Positions 6,164 through 8,291 of a stretch of DNA of 8,291 bases are shown here, piece by piece. Source of the DNA: Desulfovibrio sp. (GTDB lineage Bacteria; Desulfobacterota; Desulfovibrionia; Desulfovibrionales; Desulfovibrionaceae); the NCBI GenBank assembly GCA_022837365.1, contig JALHHV010000046.1, positions 1,936 to 10,226 of the forward strand, written 5' to 3'. The position numbers and the translations under genes were made by a program. The notes beneath the pieces are model-generated. The model was not told the DNA's origin. It made no database searches and saw only the letters and a program-made list of their open reading frames with translations. Position 1 is the stretch's first letter. Every line of letters begins with the position of its first letter.

Positions 6164-6979
6164 CTAGTAGGGCCAGGTTTCCATCTTCCAGGTGAGCGGC
6201 AGGTAGTACTTGGTGTCCTTGCCGAACCACTTGTCGTAGATCTTCATGTAGTCGCCGGTGTTCCACAGGTCCACCAGGGTGCGGTTGACGAGATCGCGGA
6301 ACTTGGAATCGTTTTCGGCAAGGCCCAGGCCGTAAGGCTCGGCGGCGATGTAGTCGCCCACGATTTCCCACTTCTCGGGCTCGGGGTCGGAGTTGCGCAG
6401 GCCGAGCAGGATGGTGGAGTCGGTGGTGACGGCTTCGGCCTTGCCCTGCTTCAGGGCCAGGAACGCCTGCGGGTACTCGTCGAAGGAGATCACGGTGGCG
6501 TCGGGCTGGGCGGCCTTGATGTTCTTTTCAGAGGTGGAGCCCTTGGCGGTGGCGACCTTCTTGCCCTTGAGGTCGGCCGCGCTCTTCACGCCGCCGCCCT
6601 TCTTCACCAGCAGCTTCTGGCCGTCCATGAAGTAGGTGATGGAGAAGTCGATGACGTCGTCACGCTCGAACTTGTGGGTCATGGTGGCGGCCACCATGTC
6701 CACGGAGCCCTGGGTCAGCATGGGGATGCGGGTGGCGCTGGTGACGGTTTTCAGTTCCAGCTTCACGCCCAGCTTGTCGGCGACGGCCTTGCAGATGTCG
6801 ATGTCGAAGCCGACGACCTGCTTGCTCTGCTCGTCGATGAACCCGAAGGGCACGGTGGAGTCCTTGACGCCGCAGACGAGCGCGCCGCGGGCCTTGATGT
6901 CCTCGATCTTGCCCGCGTGGGCGATGGTGCCGGAAAGCACCACGCACAGGGCCACGGCCAGTAGCACAAGACGCTTCAT
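6164..6979 (-). CDS. Periplasmic amino acid-binding protein (SBP family 3, GltI-like)
   Basis: 271 residues. A Sec signal peptide (MKRLVLLAVALCVVLSG) has predicted cleavage after AHA (residue 22). GFDIDICKAVADKLG (58-72) is the family-3 signature. The putative ligand-contacting segments are SATRIPML (Arg84), AATMTHKFER (Thr99, Thr101, Arg106), GSTSE (147-151) and the Asp in TTDST (187). The Arg84-Arg106 spacing and the LLVKKGGGVK, DLKGK and STSE segments match the pattern I recall for the glutamate/aspartate-binding protein GltI. I therefore favour acidic amino acids, without certainty. The ATG at 6979 has GGGAG (6987-6991) 7 nt upstream and is followed at once by the signal peptide; the frame stays open far upstream, but that extension looks non-coding. 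It delivers substrate to the two permeases encoded downstream. Confidence 0.94.
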   Translation of the reverse strand: MKRLVLLAVALCVVLSGTIAHAGKIEDIKARGALVCGVKDSTVPFGFIDEQSKQVVGFDIDICKAVADKLGVKLELKTVTSATRIPMLTQGSVDMVAATMTHKFERDDVIDFSITYFMDGQKLLVKKGGGVKSAADLKGKKVATAKGSTSEKNIKAAQPDATVISFDEYPQAFLALKQGKAEAVTTDSTILLGLRNSDPEPEKWEIVGDYIAAEPYGLGLAENDSKFRDLVNRTLVDLWNTGDYMKIYDKWFGKDTKYYLPLTWKMETWPY

Positions 6980-7158
6980 GAGAGTTCTCCCTGCTGATGC
7001 GGTTCGGGGGGCCGCAGGCCCCCGGGATGGGCGTTCGTCCGTCGTCCGAACCCGGCGTGCCGCATGCGCGGCTGTCGGGGGTGTCGCGTGTCGTGCCCGA
7101 GGCGCGTTCGCGCCGCCCGGCTGGGGGACTGCCGACGCCGGGGCGCCGACAGGCAGTG
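6980..7158 (-). other. GC-rich gap with hairpins between ATPase and binding-protein genes
   Basis: The 179-bp gap has no convincing gene. The stems are ctgcc/ggcag (7129-7156, directly after the ATPase stop), ggcgcg/cgcgcc (7101-7114) and ggggGCC/GGCcccc, 7 bp (7007-7023), the last 28 nt before the binding-protein ATG. None has a T-tract, so they are more likely mRNA processing or stability elements than terminators. I see no clear internal promoter. Confidence 0.5.
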
Positions 7159-7887
<729 letters not shown>

Positions 7888-7959
7888 GCGCGGCCGTCCG
7901 TATCCTGTACCGGCGATGGCGCGGGCCGCCGCCGTCTTTTTACCAGATTGTCGAAGATG

Positions 7960-8064
7960 CGCCCCGCGCCGCGGGGCGATGCACCGCCAGGGGGCGGCCC
8001 CGGACGGTGCGGCGGGCACCCGTGCGCGACGCAACCCCGCACGGGCGGACGGTCACCGTCCGCC
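7960..8064 (-). promoter_or_regulatory. Structured 5' leader: four consecutive hairpins upstream of the transport operon
   Basis: In transcript order the stems are: 8064-8044 (9 bp, ggcggacgg/ccgtccgcc, 3-nt loop); 8045-8019 (8 bp, cccgtgcg/cgcacggg, 11-nt loop, sharing two bases with the first); 8010-7981 (gcaccg/cggtgc with inner gggg/cccc); and 7978-7960 (8 bp, cgccccgc/gcggggcg, 3-nt loop). They lie between the predicted transcription start (about 8157) and the ATPase start. None has a run of T after it, and I match them to no known riboswitch or leader family. Because two share bases, alternative folds are conceivable. Confidence 0.55.
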
Positions 8065-8163
8065 GCCACTGGCCGCTGCACCGCGAAAGCCGTACTGCCG
8101 ACACGGGAAAGCCACCGCATCGGCCGCCGGAAGTGCCACACGTTTCTACAGGCGTGTTGCGGT

Positions 8164-8193
8164 GTTGTAGCGGACGGTTTGAAGCGCTGTCAA
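8164..8193 (-). promoter_or_regulatory. Sigma-70-type promoter for the amino acid transport operon
   Basis: On the minus strand a perfect -35 TTGACA (8193-8188), an 18-bp spacer and a -10 TACAAC (8169-8164, 4 of 6 consensus positions) predict a start near 8157. Upstream, 8194-8221 is A/T-rich (TTTACGTTTTTGTTAATG), like an UP element. This is the best promoter match in the window. It implies a 5' untranslated region of about 270 nt before the ATPase ATG at 7887. Confidence 0.75.
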
Positions 8194-8291
8194 GCGAAAT
8201 CATTAACAAAAACGTAAACAGCCAATGCCGGCGGGGGATTGCGGGAACATTCCTCCATTCCACGTCCGGGGTGTCCGCCTGCCCGGGCCGG
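8194..8291. other. Upstream edge region, nothing firmly assignable
   Basis: Below about 8221 the sequence is A/T-rich and belongs to the promoter region. From 8222 to the edge it is GC-rich and includes a small palindrome ggaacattcc (8244-8253). No gene end, promoter for a divergent gene or terminator can be supported from the bases available. Confidence 0.4.

Noticed and set aside
3954..6964. Long plus-strand frames at 3954-5474 and 5282-6964
   Set aside because: They are antisense to prmA, both permeases and the binding-protein gene, all of which have clear family motifs; no motifs on the plus strand.
7940..8263. 107-codon minus-strand frame upstream of the ATPase gene
   Set aside because: It begins upstream of the promoter -35 box and runs through promoter and leader hairpins; Arg/Pro-rich without motifs.

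Overview
The window is high-GC bacterial DNA in which every gene I can support lies on the minus strand, so biological order runs from position 8291 down to 1. Gene content, G/C-biased third codon positions, and GC-rich hairpin elements between genes suggest a Desulfovibrio-type Gram-negative (Desulfovibrionaceae). That assignment is an inference from memory of such genomes, not from a search. I see no mobile element, CRISPR array, RNA gene or defence system. This looks like an ordinary core-genome region with some unusual regulatory structure.

Transport operon (8193 to about 3650). A good sigma-70-type promoter at 8164-8193 is followed by a leader of roughly 270 nt packed with four strong hairpins. 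Then come a polar amino acid ABC ATPase (7887-7159), a periplasmic family-3 solute-binding protein (6979-6164), a GltJ-like permease (6097-5396), a GltK-like permease (5276-4587) and prmA, the ribosomal protein L11 methyltransferase (4582-3722). The four transport genes form a complete importer of the HAAT/GltIJKL type. Glutamate/aspartate is the most likely substrate class by motif pattern. prmA starts 4 nt after the last permease and appears to be co-transcribed. The gaps ATPase/binding protein, binding protein/permease and permease/permease each carry GC-rich hairpins. The one just after the binding-protein gene looks like a leaky terminator or mRNA-stabilising stem.

Intergenic block (3371-3721). 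No gene is convincing here. It holds three hairpins, including an 18-bp stem at 3652-3690 that probably ends the prmA transcript.

Envelope/repair operon (3370 to beyond 1). It encodes an endonuclease III-related DNA glycosylase (3370-2699), a degenerate-LytM EnvC-type murein hydrolase activator (2695-1322) and an S41 C-terminal processing protease (1292 to the window edge, 3' end missing). Spacings are 3 bp and 29 bp, consistent with one transcription unit. EnvC-type activators control peptidoglycan amidases at the septum, and Ctp/Prc proteases trim periplasmic proteins including cell-wall enzymes in other bacteria, so the last two genes plausibly act in the same compartment. The glycosylase has no obvious functional tie to them.
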